Assembly (NCBI GenBank): GCA_964473645.1
Contig: CAYYPW010000011.1
Span: forward strand, 62,001-126,000
From: HdN1 sp964473645
Lineage (GTDB): Bacteria; Pseudomonadota; Gammaproteobacteria; Pseudomonadales; Ketobacteraceae
Length of the DNA stretch: 64,000 nucleotides
Direction of reading: 5' to 3'
Position numbers and translations under genes: made by a program
Notes under the pieces: model-generated
Database searches by the model: none
The model's input: only the letters and a program-made list of their open reading frames with translations
What the model was told of the DNA's origin: nothing
Shown: positions 54,927-63,180 of the stretch, one piece after another
Layout: the number at the start of each line of letters is the position of its first letter
Position numbering within the stretch: position 1 is the stretch's first letter

Positions 54927-56240
54927 TTAGAAATTGCCAGGTGTCAGTGAATACGCGCCTGTGTAGTAGCCTTCCCCTTGTCGCACACCCGCTACAGCAA
55001 TGCGATCACCACCAACAAACGCGACTGAGCGCCATATATCACCGTGGGTGCGTGGAATATAGCAGCCAGGCAACCCGCAGACGGTCACCACGTTGGTGGC
55101 GCCATGAAATGTTTGCTGCAACGTCAGCGATTCATCGTAAACAAGAATATCGTGGCGTCCATACACCGTCGCTGATTTGTAATCTTCACGCTCTTGAATA
55201 AAGGCGATTTGGCGCCGCGTAGGCTGCCACTGTAAATTGCTGACAATAGGCGTGTATCCGGTCGCTTGTGAATCAATGGGTAAATTCAGGCTGTGCAATA
55301 CATTGGTTTGCCTGTCCATCGCGAGCAATTGTGTTTCAGTGGGCACGTACAGGGTGCTTTCATTGTTCCATAACGGCGCACGTGTCAGTTGCAAAGTTTG
55401 TGCGCCAAGTAATGTGCCATTGCCTGCATAGGTGCGCAGGGTATCACCTCCCCATAACACCGTCGTGTCGCCTGCCGGTGTGAGGTAATAGGTATGGCCG
55501 GTGCCATCAAATGATTGTTGCCAGCGGCTATTCCCCGCGTTGTCGAGTGCAACCAATGTATGGCCGACCGCCTGACGTCGCAGATAAACCGGTTGTTGAT
55601 TGACGATTTCGATGTCTTCGAAACACTGGTTCGGGCAGTCGGTCAGTGATTTTGTCCATTCAACAGTGCCTTGTGCATTCACCTTGAACAGCGACATTTC
55701 TGTGCTTTCACTTGTTCCTGCGGATTCGGCGATATAGGTGTTGCCTTGTAGATCTGCCGTTATCATGTTGGGGTTGAACAGATTGCCGTGAAAATCATTG
55801 AACGTCGTTTTCCATTGCGTTGTGCCGTCGAAATGGATGCGCGTAAGTGTAACGTTATTCAGTGCTGGCACCTCCATGACAGCCAATAGGCCATTATGGG
55901 TGGCAAAAAGATGCAAATTCACCACAAAACTGGTATCGATGGATGTCTCGTTGAAGGGCGCTTCCCACGCGGTTTTGCCGGTGTTATCGATTTTTCGCAA
56001 CCAGACTTGGCCTGCGCGCAAATAACCACGATAAGTATTGCCATCGGCATCCGTGATCAAGGTTTCATTTTCGATGATGTCGCTTCCGAGCGAGTTTTGC
56101 CAAAGAAAGGGCGTGCGTGCATCCCCACCCCCACATGCCGCCAGCATCAATGCAAGCCCTGAAAATATTGCTGCTTTTAGCGGGGATGCAGAGAATAAGT
56201 GTGCTGGAATTTTCATCAATGGCTGCGCTTTTGCCTGCAT
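54927..56240 (-). CDS. Lipoprotein with beta-propeller-like repeats
   Basis: 437 residues. The signal sequence ends in LMLAAC (Cys36) followed by GGGD. The mature protein has repeated strands of the type DADGNTYRGY, VNAQGTVEWTKS and LDNAGNSRWQQSF, a pattern like PQQ-type or SBBP beta-propellers. It would be a surface or periplasmic protein without an evident catalytic site. AAGGA is 8 nt before ATG 56240; ATG 56216 is another possibility. The Cys-Gly-Gly-Gly after the lipobox is like that of the neighbouring lipoprotein. Confidence 0.7.
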   Translation of the reverse strand: MQAKAQPLMKIPAHLFSASPLKAAIFSGLALMLAACGGGDARTPFLWQNSLGSDIIENETLITDADGNTYRGYLRAGQVWLRKIDNTGKTAWEAPFNETSIDTSFVVNLHLFATHNGLLAVMEVPALNNVTLTRIHFDGTTQWKTTFNDFHGNLFNPNMITADLQGNTYIAESAGTSESTEMSLFKVNAQGTVEWTKSLTDCPNQCFEDIEIVNQQPVYLRRQAVGHTLVALDNAGNSRWQQSFDGTGHTYYLTPAGDTTVLWGGDTLRTYAGNGTLLGAQTLQLTRAPLWNNESTLYVPTETQLLAMDRQTNVLHSLNLPIDSQATGYTPIVSNLQWQPTRRQIAFIQEREDYKSATVYGRHDILVYDESLTLQQTFHGATNVVTVCGLPGCYIPRTHGDIWRSVAFVGGDRIAVAGVRQGEGYYTGAYSLTPGNF

Positions 56241-56522
56241 CAGAGGGTTCCTTGTTTTTCGTTTATGTTTGAAAGCGCGCATTGTAACGCGTGGTTTCAT
56301 AACGAAAGTCGCCAGACTTGTGTGTTTGTGTGTGGGAATTGTTGCAAGTGTTTCAATGCGTTATGACTCTGTAACAGATCAGCCTGCATCCTGATGAAGA
56401 GTGCTATTCGCCCTGATAGATCAAGTAACACTTTGCGCAAATTTCTCCTACGCTTAAACCTCTGGCCTGTATCCCGTGCCCAGAAGGAATTTGACGATTC
56501 GCGCTCAGAGGGAGAAGAACTT

Positions 56523-57803
56523 ATGAAGACGAAGTGGTCTTGCGCGTATGTAGTGCTGTCATTACTACCTGCACTAAGCCCGATTGCCTGGGCAAGCGGA
56601 ATTTATGTTGATAGCCAAAACGCGGTAGGGGTAGGTAACGCCAACAGTGGGACCTCTGCACTCGCAGAAGATGCCAGCACCGTTTTTTATAATCCTGCGG
56701 GCATGACACAACTTGGTAAAGGTCAGCATTTCTCGGGCATCGTTACTTATGCACAAGTGGATTCCACCTTTGAAAATGAAGGCTCTACCCAAATTGATCC
56801 GATGGTGCCACTGGGCGCACAAGAATCCGAAGTGAGCCGCGATGCCTGGATACCCGCTTTTTATTATGTGGCGGGCATGTCCAGCGGCGTGCATGTTGGG
56901 CTTGGACTTTCACCTACCTTTGGTAACGCAGGCGAGTGGGATGCTGATTTTATCGGGCGTTACCAAGGCAGTGATACCACCATAGAGGGATTAAACTTTA
57001 ACCCTTCGTTGTCTGTAAAACTGAACCCGCAAGTGTCACTTGGTTTTGGCGTTAATTATTTGCGACTGGAGGCAGAGCTGGTGAGCAAAACCCCGGTGCT
57101 TGTCGGTGGTGCTTACCTGGGTGATGGTGAACTCATCATGGAGGGCAGTGATGGCGGCTGGGGGTATAACGTCGGTTTTCTGGTGCAGGCAACACCGCAA
57201 ACGAGACTAGGGCTCACCTACCGTTCGACGATCAAGCTGGATGTCAGGGGAACGGTTGCAGTGAAAACGTCGCTGTTCAATGTGACTATTCCTGGGCAAC
57301 TGGATATTGTCATGCCCGATATGGCAGCACTTGGATTGGTGCATCAGCTCAATTCACAGTGGGATCTGTTGGCTGATTTAAGCTGGTTCGGTTGGTCAAC
57401 GGTTCCTGGTATCGAGGTGCGGCAACGTCCGTCGGGAACGGTGCTGCAATATGATGAACTGCGCTTTGATAACGGCGTCCGTGCGGGGCTTGGATTGACC
57501 TGGCGAATGGCACCGCAAACGACATTGCGCGCTGGGGTCGCTCTGGATACCACGGTCGCGGATCAGCCCGAATATCTTTCGGTGCGCTTCCCGGATAATG
57601 ATCGAAAGTGGGTGGCAGTGGGCGGTACTTTTCAGTTGTCACCCACGGCAAGTATTGATGTTGGTTATTCGCACGCCTTTGTTGATGACGCACGTATCAA
57701 CAGGGTAACGCCGCTGAATAATGCCCCCACTTCGCAAACCGTGAGTGGCACATTCAGTAGTGATGCGGATCTGCTTTCCGTACAGTGGAATCAACGTTTC
57801 TGA
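56523..57803 (+). CDS. FadL/OmpP1-family outer membrane protein
   Basis: 426 residues. A signal peptide ends near residue 24 (IAWAS). The N-terminal hatch motif STVFYNPAGMTQL is the FadL NPA signature, followed by about fourteen beta strands and a C-terminal Phe (WNQRF) for BAM insertion. The family carries long-chain fatty acids and aromatic or alkane hydrocarbons across the outer membrane. ATG 56523 after GGGAG is selected; the frame is open to 56394. It converges with the P450 gene and overlaps it by 13 bp. Confidence 0.87.
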   Translation: MKTKWSCAYVVLSLLPALSPIAWASGIYVDSQNAVGVGNANSGTSALAEDASTVFYNPAGMTQLGKGQHFSGIVTYAQVDSTFENEGSTQIDPMVPLGAQESEVSRDAWIPAFYYVAGMSSGVHVGLGLSPTFGNAGEWDADFIGRYQGSDTTIEGLNFNPSLSVKLNPQVSLGFGVNYLRLEAELVSKTPVLVGGAYLGDGELIMEGSDGGWGYNVGFLVQATPQTRLGLTYRSTIKLDVRGTVAVKTSLFNVTIPGQLDIVMPDMAALGLVHQLNSQWDLLADLSWFGWSTVPGIEVRQRPSGTVLQYDELRFDNGVRAGLGLTWRMAPQTTLRAGVALDTTVADQPEYLSVRFPDNDRKWVAVGGTFQLSPTASIDVGYSHAFVDDARINRVTPLNNAPTSQTVSGTFSSDADLLSVQWNQRF

Positions 57804-59272
57804 CGTACCTTGAAGCGTATGCCATTTCGGGTTGACCATGATGTGCGTAAAAACGGCTGCACATTTTGGTCTGGTACTAATTCGAAATCAAACTGACGCA
57901 ACAAAGGTACAACCAACATGGCCGCTTCCATCATGGTGAAACGGTTGCCAACACACAAGCGCGGGCCGATGCCAAACGGTGCGAATGCATTTGGCGTGCG
58001 CTGAGCTTCGTTTTCGGGAGAAAAATGTTCAGGATCAAAACGCTCAGGGTGAGGGCCCCAGTAGCGACTATCCACGTGCACGGCGCCAATCATCAATAAT
58101 ATTGCCGCTCCTTTCGGATAGAAATAGCCGTTCAAGACGGTATCTTCCGCAACACTGCGCACCAGTAGCGGAAACGGTGGGCGAATCCGCATGGCTTCAT
58201 TGAACACCTGTTCGAAGCAACGCAGGCGTTTGACATCTTCAAACTCAAGCGCAGTGCGTTCACCTAAAATGGTGTCGGCTTCTTCTCTCACGCGTGCCAA
58301 CCATTGCGGGTGTTGGGTAAGATAATACAGTGTCCACTGCATGGCTGACCCGGTCGTTTCATGGCCTGCCGCCATTAATTGCTGACACATGTGCAGGAGT
58401 TCTGTGTCACTCATCCGCTCACCTTTATCATCGCGTGCACGAATGAAATCGTTCAATAGCATCCGCGCTTCTGGTGCGTGATCGTCTTGCTTGTGAATGA
58501 TGTCTTCCAATAAGCGTTGCTGTTCGGCGAGCAGGCGTGCAAATCGGATATTGGAGGGTATGGGAAGTTTTTTCCAGTAACGGGTGCGTTGCACACGCTT
58601 CACTAATTCGAGAGCGGCCATTTCCTGTGCTTCGAGCAGAGGGTCATGCTGGCCGTTACTGACGGCATCTACCGCGTAATCAAAACCCACCTGACAAATG
58701 GTGGCGAAAGCAGCCCGGTTTAATAATTCCAGTGCATCGATGGTGTCGCACTGAGCCACATGCTCCTGGGTGCGACGGGCGACGGCATTCATCGCTGTCA
58801 CCATGTTTTTCATTTGTTCATGGCGAAACGCGGGCATGCACATACGACGTTGCCGCAGCCAATCAGCGCCTTCACTGACCAGAATGCCGGTGTCGCCAAA
58901 TACCGATTTCATTTCTTCAACCGCCGCACCTGCTTTGGGAAACGCATCGCGCTCGGTCACCAGGATTTTATAGATGCTGTCCAGATCGGCGACACAGATC
59001 CAGTCTTCACCCAGTACACTCAGCTGAAAGACATCCCCCAGCTGCGTCTGCAGCTTGGTTAGCGCGTTATAAGCGCAACCGTTTTCCCCTTGCATCGCAT
59101 AGCTGAGATGCCCCGTAAAGCGACGTTTGGGTTGTGGTACTGGTTGCCCGCCCAGCGCCTTGGCGCGAGCAGCCTGTGATTGTTGCCGACGGTGCGCGCG
59201 CCGCCAGCTTTCGAAAACGCCAAACCCGCCCACGGCCAACCCTGTGCCGAGCGCCCATAGTGATGCCACCAT
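57791..59272 (-). CDS. Cytochrome P450
   Basis: About 493 residues. The I-helix AGHETTG near 302, ExxR (EAMRIRPP) near 360 and the haem loop FGIGPRLCVG with the cysteine near 438 are complete. The sequence is closer to the CYP4/CYP110-like fatty acid or alkane hydroxylase type than to camphor P450s, but this is by eye. The N-terminal ALGTGLAVGGFGVFESWRR segment may anchor it to the membrane. ATG 59272 directly touches AAAGGA, so GTG 59269 or another start is possible. No ferredoxin partner is nearby. Confidence 0.85.
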   Translation of the reverse strand: MVASLWALGTGLAVGGFGVFESWRRAHRRQQSQAARAKALGGQPVPQPKRRFTGHLSYAMQGENGCAYNALTKLQTQLGDVFQLSVLGEDWICVADLDSIYKILVTERDAFPKAGAAVEEMKSVFGDTGILVSEGADWLRQRRMCMPAFRHEQMKNMVTAMNAVARRTQEHVAQCDTIDALELLNRAAFATICQVGFDYAVDAVSNGQHDPLLEAQEMAALELVKRVQRTRYWKKLPIPSNIRFARLLAEQQRLLEDIIHKQDDHAPEARMLLNDFIRARDDKGERMSDTELLHMCQQLMAAGHETTGSAMQWTLYYLTQHPQWLARVREEADTILGERTALEFEDVKRLRCFEQVFNEAMRIRPPFPLLVRSVAEDTVLNGYFYPKGAAILLMIGAVHVDSRYWGPHPERFDPEHFSPENEAQRTPNAFAPFGIGPRLCVGNRFTMMEAAMLVVPLLRQFDFELVPDQNVQPFLRTSWSTRNGIRFKVRQKR

Positions 59273-59482
59273 TCCTTTGTAACTCCCGCATTTGACTTTG
59301 GTATACCCCTCGCGCCCCAGGAGCCACACAACGTGGGCCTTCTGGGGGCAGAGGCAACAACACCTGGCTAACCTATTCTTCAGATTAGCCAATGCGCACG
59401 CAGTGCGGCGCAAACGCTGCGGATTTTCGTTTATGTTCGAAAATATTCGTGTTGGAGTTTTGTAACGTTTTGAAAGTTGATG

Positions 59483-59692
59483 CTACTTTGGGTTGGTACT
59501 GCTTCGCCGCACCGTGACAGATTCGCCGCCAATCCCCCAGTTATCGGTGTCGACCTCATCAATGATGACGAAGGTAGTGGCGGGATTTTTCCCTAACACA
59601 TTTTGCAGCAGATCTGTAACGCCAGCGATGAGCTGCTGTTTCTGTTCGGCAGTGACCTGCTCGCGAGTGATACGAATATTGACGTAGGGCAT
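59483..59692 (-). CDS. 4-oxalocrotonate tautomerase family protein
   Basis: 69 residues, normal for the family. Pro2, exposed after Met removal, is the catalytic base (MPYVNIRITRE). It would interconvert enol and keto acids; the substrate is unknown. It lies between P450 and EamA genes on the same strand. Confidence 0.85.
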   Translation of the reverse strand: MPYVNIRITREQVTAEQKQQLIAGVTDLLQNVLGKNPATTFVIIDEVDTDNWGIGGESVTVRRSSTNPK

Positions 59693-59788
59693 GAGATGAT
59701 TCTCGTGTGTATATGAGGTTGGTTTTGGGAGGTTGTTTGTTTAGACCGCTTAAATAGATGGATTATGAAGTTTGCTTGTGGCGATAGC

Positions 59789-60679
59789 CTATGAATATGG
59801 TCTGGGAGTTCGCGCTGCCCGGCCACGATCCCGTATCAGCCCGGAGGCTAATACCGATCCCATGCTGGCAAAAAGCAATGCTGCTCCAGCTTGTGGTGAA
59901 ATGGGTTCCTGTAACAAAGGTACGGCCAGCAGTGCGCTAACGACGGGCACCAATGCCATCAGCGCGCCCATCGCAGCCGGACCAATGGCTACCACCGCAC
60001 GTAAATACAGCAGCATGGCCACCACGGTCGCTATCACACCCTGATAAAACGCTTGCAATAAAATATCAGGCCAGCCCGTCGATGTGATCTGCTTTGGCAG
60101 CCATAGCAGATAGAGGGGCAAATAAAGCAACATTGAACCCCAGGCAACAGTAACGGCACCGCTCATGGGCGGTATATTCCAGCGTTTGATAAGTACGGTG
60201 TAAAGCGTCCATGCCAACACCGCCAGGAGTAGCCAGGCATCACCCCGCAACTGATTCGGCTGGCCGGAATCCATCAACATCAACGCCGCCGCAATGCCAA
60301 TGCACAGCAGCCCAAACACGCGCACCGGGCCAGGACGATCCCCCAGCAACAGCGCACTGAAAAGCGCGGCACCAAAGGGAATCGCGCCCGATAACAATAC
60401 CGAGCCATGCAGGGCGGAGGTGTGCTGAAAACCGTGATATACCGCCACGGCGTAACCAAGACCGCCAATCAGCACGAGTGCCAGGCCTTGCAAATTCAGC
60501 AGCCCCCAGCGCTGCAAAAATGGCAATAGCAGCAGGCTCCCCACGGAGAAACGCAGCGCCATCACATCGTAAGGTGTAAGTGGGCTCAAACCACCTCGAC
60601 GCGTCACAATAATAAAGCCTGACCAGCAACCTACGGCCAACAGACCGGCAATGATTCCCCAGGTGTGTTGCTTTTGCAC
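59789..60679 (-). CDS. EamA/DMT superfamily transporter
   Basis: 296 residues with ten membrane helices in two EamA repeats (helices 1-5 and 6-10). Typical segments are FSVGSLLLLPFL in the first half and GALMALVPVVSALLAVPLLQEPIS in the second. It probably exports a metabolite such as an amino acid; the substrate is not known. It is divergent from a LysR regulator and a repeat-containing intergenic region, so that regulator probably controls it. Confidence 0.85.
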   Translation of the reverse strand: MQKQHTWGIIAGLLAVGCWSGFIIVTRRGGLSPLTPYDVMALRFSVGSLLLLPFLQRWGLLNLQGLALVLIGGLGYAVAVYHGFQHTSALHGSVLLSGAIPFGAALFSALLLGDRPGPVRVFGLLCIGIAAALMLMDSGQPNQLRGDAWLLLAVLAWTLYTVLIKRWNIPPMSGAVTVAWGSMLLYLPLYLLWLPKQITSTGWPDILLQAFYQGVIATVVAMLLYLRAVVAIGPAAMGALMALVPVVSALLAVPLLQEPISPQAGAALLFASMGSVLASGLIRDRGRAARTPRPYS

Positions 60680-60704
60680 GCCACGCCCCCTGCCATAAAT
60701 TGGC

Positions 60705-60810
60705 GTCGAGTGAACGACTGACTTCGAGTGAGTTATTGGTTTCTAGTGAGCTATTGGTTTCTAATGAACAGTGGTTTCTAGTGAACTATTGGACTCGAGT
60801 GTACTTGGGG
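60705..60810. repeat. 18-bp imperfect tandem repeats between EamA and LysR genes
   Basis: Six units of 17-18 bp, starting at 60705, 60723, 60741, 60759, 60776 and 60794, with a consensus near TTCTAGTGAGCTATTGGT. The first and last are more diverged. They could bind the divergently encoded LysR regulator. Confidence 0.7.
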
Positions 60811-60874
60811 GGATGATTCATATAAAGTGAATAAAGGTGAATAGATGCTTCATGAAATATGAATTGGAGGCGGC

Positions 60875-61723
60875 ATGGATCTGCGTGATCTTGAATGCTT
60901 TGTTGCCATTGCCGAAAGCGGATCAATTGCGGCTGCGAGCCAGCGCCTGAGTCGAGTCCAGTCGGGCATTTCAACACGCCTGAAAAATCTGGAGGACGAT
61001 CTGGGGCATGCACTTTTCGAACGCCAGGGAAAACGTTTGGCTTTGAATCGCACAGGCGAGCAGTTTCTGGTGGCTGCACGGGATTTGTTAGTGCGAGCCG
61101 AACAGGCCAAAAGCTTGTTGCAGACGAATATTCCTGGAGGACGTTTTCGAATTGCCACCATGGAATGCACCGCAGCCACCCATCTGCCCGTTTTGCTCAG
61201 CCGTTTTCATCGCGAATTCCCTACAGTGCAACTCGAAATCAAAACCATGCCCTCGTGGCGCTCGCTGGAGGCCATCGAGAAAGGCAGTTTCGATGCGGCT
61301 TTCGTGTCGAGTGATGTGGTAAGGGGCGCAGCGGTTTCCAGTCAGCCTGCCTATGGCGAAGAATTGTCGCTGGTGAGCGCCGTCGGGCACAAACCCATTC
61401 GTTCCCCTGAGGATATTCACGAGCAGCCCTTGCTGGTTTTTCCCTCGGGATGCGCCTATCGCCTCCGGCTGGAACGTTGGGCTCAGCGCGATACTCCGTT
61501 GGTGCGAGTTGAACTAGATTCCTACCATGCCTTGTTGGGGTGTGCGGCTGCCGGAATGGGCGTAGGACTTGTACCCCGCTCGTTATTGCAAGATTATGCT
61601 CAGCAGAAATGTTTACGCGTTCACCGGTTGCCCGCAGATTTTTCAAAAGACTATACCTGCGTGATCTGGAAGGGCACCGCATCAGCCAATGTGAGCGCCT
61701 TGTTGACACTGCTGGAGAAATAA
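60875..61723 (+). CDS. LysR family transcriptional regulator
   Basis: 282 residues. The N-terminal 60 residues are the winged helix-turn-helix (FVAIAESGSIAAASQRLSRVQSGISTRLKNLE). The periplasmic-binding-type effector domain follows from about residue 88. AGGAGG-like TTGGAGGCGG is placed before ATG 60875. It faces the EamA transporter gene and is likely its regulator, as is usual for LysR/DMT pairs; the inducer is unknown. Confidence 0.9.
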   Translation: MDLRDLECFVAIAESGSIAAASQRLSRVQSGISTRLKNLEDDLGHALFERQGKRLALNRTGEQFLVAARDLLVRAEQAKSLLQTNIPGGRFRIATMECTAATHLPVLLSRFHREFPTVQLEIKTMPSWRSLEAIEKGSFDAAFVSSDVVRGAAVSSQPAYGEELSLVSAVGHKPIRSPEDIHEQPLLVFPSGCAYRLRLERWAQRDTPLVRVELDSYHALLGCAAAGMGVGLVPRSLLQDYAQQKCLRVHRLPADFSKDYTCVIWKGTASANVSALLTLLEK

Positions 61724-61853
61724 AGCCGAAAATCATACCCCCTTGGTGTTGGTAACTCAGAATACAACGCATTCGTCAAAGCGCATCAGGAATGCTGGCC
61801 AATCAAAGTGGCACTAATCAGCGCCGCATTGGGCAAAACAGCGCCAGCCAAAA

Positions 61854-61930
61854 CAGAAGCAAAAAGCAGGAAAAAAAGCAGAAGCAAAAAGCAGAAGCAC
61901 AAAGCAGAAACAAAAAAGCGAAAAAACAGA
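61854..61930. repeat. Purine-rich 12-14-bp tandem repeat before MBL gene
   Basis: Five units of the CAGAAGCAAAAAG type (61854, 61867, 61879, 61892, 61905) plus a partial one. It lies within 100 bp upstream of the metallo-hydrolase ATG. Units vary in length, so it is not constrained as a coding sequence. Confidence 0.75.
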
Positions 61931-61955
61931 ACCTACGAAAAAAGGAACTACCTCC

Positions 61956-62912
61956 ATGAGCACCAAAAGGCGCGTATGGTTAACAGTACTGCCCATCAGC
62001 ATTCTCATGGTGATTGGTGTAACACTATTTCTACAGAGTAAAACGCCCACCAGCCACCCGGTGCAATCCGCGACACTGGGCGTTGCCCGCAGCAGTGCTG
62101 ATATGGAACGTCTGATCGACACCCCAGGCCCCATTACCCTGCAAACCTACACCAACGCAGATTGGGCTGTTCCACTGGCCGGACTGGTCAACCTGAAACG
62201 CCCACAAGCAGCAAGCCTCACCGATCGCGATGAGCCTGTCCATGTCTACGCACATCTGCTAAAGCACCCGCAATTTGGTAACTTTCTCGTGGACTCCGGT
62301 ATATCTCGCCCCTTAGTGGAATCGCCAGGTGATTTTGGCGTGAACAAGTTGATCACCATCGCGATGAAATTTGACCGTATACAGCTCAAAACCACCACCG
62401 CAGAAATCGTGAAAGACCTCGACAGCCCACTCAAAGGTGTTTTCATTACCCATCTGCACATGGACCATATCTTTGGCCTGCCCGATATCGCCCAAGCAAC
62501 ACCGCTCTATATTGGAAAAAACGAAGCGGCATTCAAAGACTTCAAGCACGTCGCCATCCAGCCTGCCATCGATCATCTAATGCAAGGGCGCCCCCCATTT
62601 CAGGAATGGCCATTTACCCCCGAAGGTGCGCAGCCTTTTGCCGGCGTTATCGATGTATTGGGTGACGGCTCATTATTCGCCATCAGCTCCCCCGGTCACA
62701 CCCCCGGAAGCACTGCCTATCTTGCGAGAACCACACAAGGCCCCGTGTTGCTCACCGGCGATGTTTGCCATACGCGCTGGGGATGGGATAACGGCGTCGA
62801 GCCCGGTGATTTCACCCACGACCACGACATGAATCTGGAAAGTCTGAAACAACTGAAAGCACTTGTAGAAAGGCATCCGACTATCGAAGTCAAATTAGGA
62901 CATCAACCGTAA
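61956..62912 (+). CDS. Membrane-anchored MBL-fold metallo-hydrolase
   Basis: 318 residues. One N-terminal helix (about 7-26) could be a membrane anchor or uncleaved signal. The beta-lactamase-fold metal motif THLHMDH, the SSPGHTPGS histidine, and LTGDVCHTRWG complete a dinuclear site; KLGHQP closes it. Such enzymes include lactonases and aryl sulfatases; the substrate is not known. A purine-rich repeat lies just upstream. Confidence 0.82.
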   Translation: MSTKRRVWLTVLPISILMVIGVTLFLQSKTPTSHPVQSATLGVARSSADMERLIDTPGPITLQTYTNADWAVPLAGLVNLKRPQAASLTDRDEPVHVYAHLLKHPQFGNFLVDSGISRPLVESPGDFGVNKLITIAMKFDRIQLKTTTAEIVKDLDSPLKGVFITHLHMDHIFGLPDIAQATPLYIGKNEAAFKDFKHVAIQPAIDHLMQGRPPFQEWPFTPEGAQPFAGVIDVLGDGSLFAISSPGHTPGSTAYLARTTQGPVLLTGDVCHTRWGWDNGVEPGDFTHDHDMNLESLKQLKALVERHPTIEVKLGHQP

Positions 62913-62987
62913 CGAGCGAGAATGAAACGAAATCAAAACCTGTTAAACGTTATAGAGAAAACATCTGCAGATACTGATGCTTAGAGG

Positions 62988-63120
62988 GGGTTCGTGGGGT
63001 GTTGTTACTGGAACGTCGCCGACATGGATGTCGGGGGGCGCCTAGCTGCGTCGAGCCTACAGGGACGTATTCGTGGGGGGCGCCTAGCCCGTTTCCAGAA
63101 ACAACACCCCACGAATACCC
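62988..63120. repeat. Nested palindromic element
   Basis: Outer inverted repeats 62988-63015 and 63090-63120 include a perfect 16-bp core (TTCGTGGGGTGTTGTT at 62991-63006, complement at 63100-63115). Inside are a near-palindrome CCGACATGGATGTCGG and a direct repeat GGGGGGCGCCTAGC at 63033-63046 and 63075-63088. No open reading frame is supported. It may be an interspersed element or a large folded RNA. Confidence 0.7.
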
Positions 63121-63180
63121 GGTGGTTAAACTTAAATGCAGATGTTTTTTACAACGTAAGATTCGTGCACATCGTTCAAG

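Noticed and set aside
60705..60810. Repeat array as a CRISPR
   Set aside because: Units are contiguous and imperfect with no spacers, and no cas genes are near.
61808..62041. Lys/Arg-rich 77-codon frame
   Set aside because: It is encoded by the purine repeat and overlaps the start of the metallo-hydrolase gene. No ribosome site.
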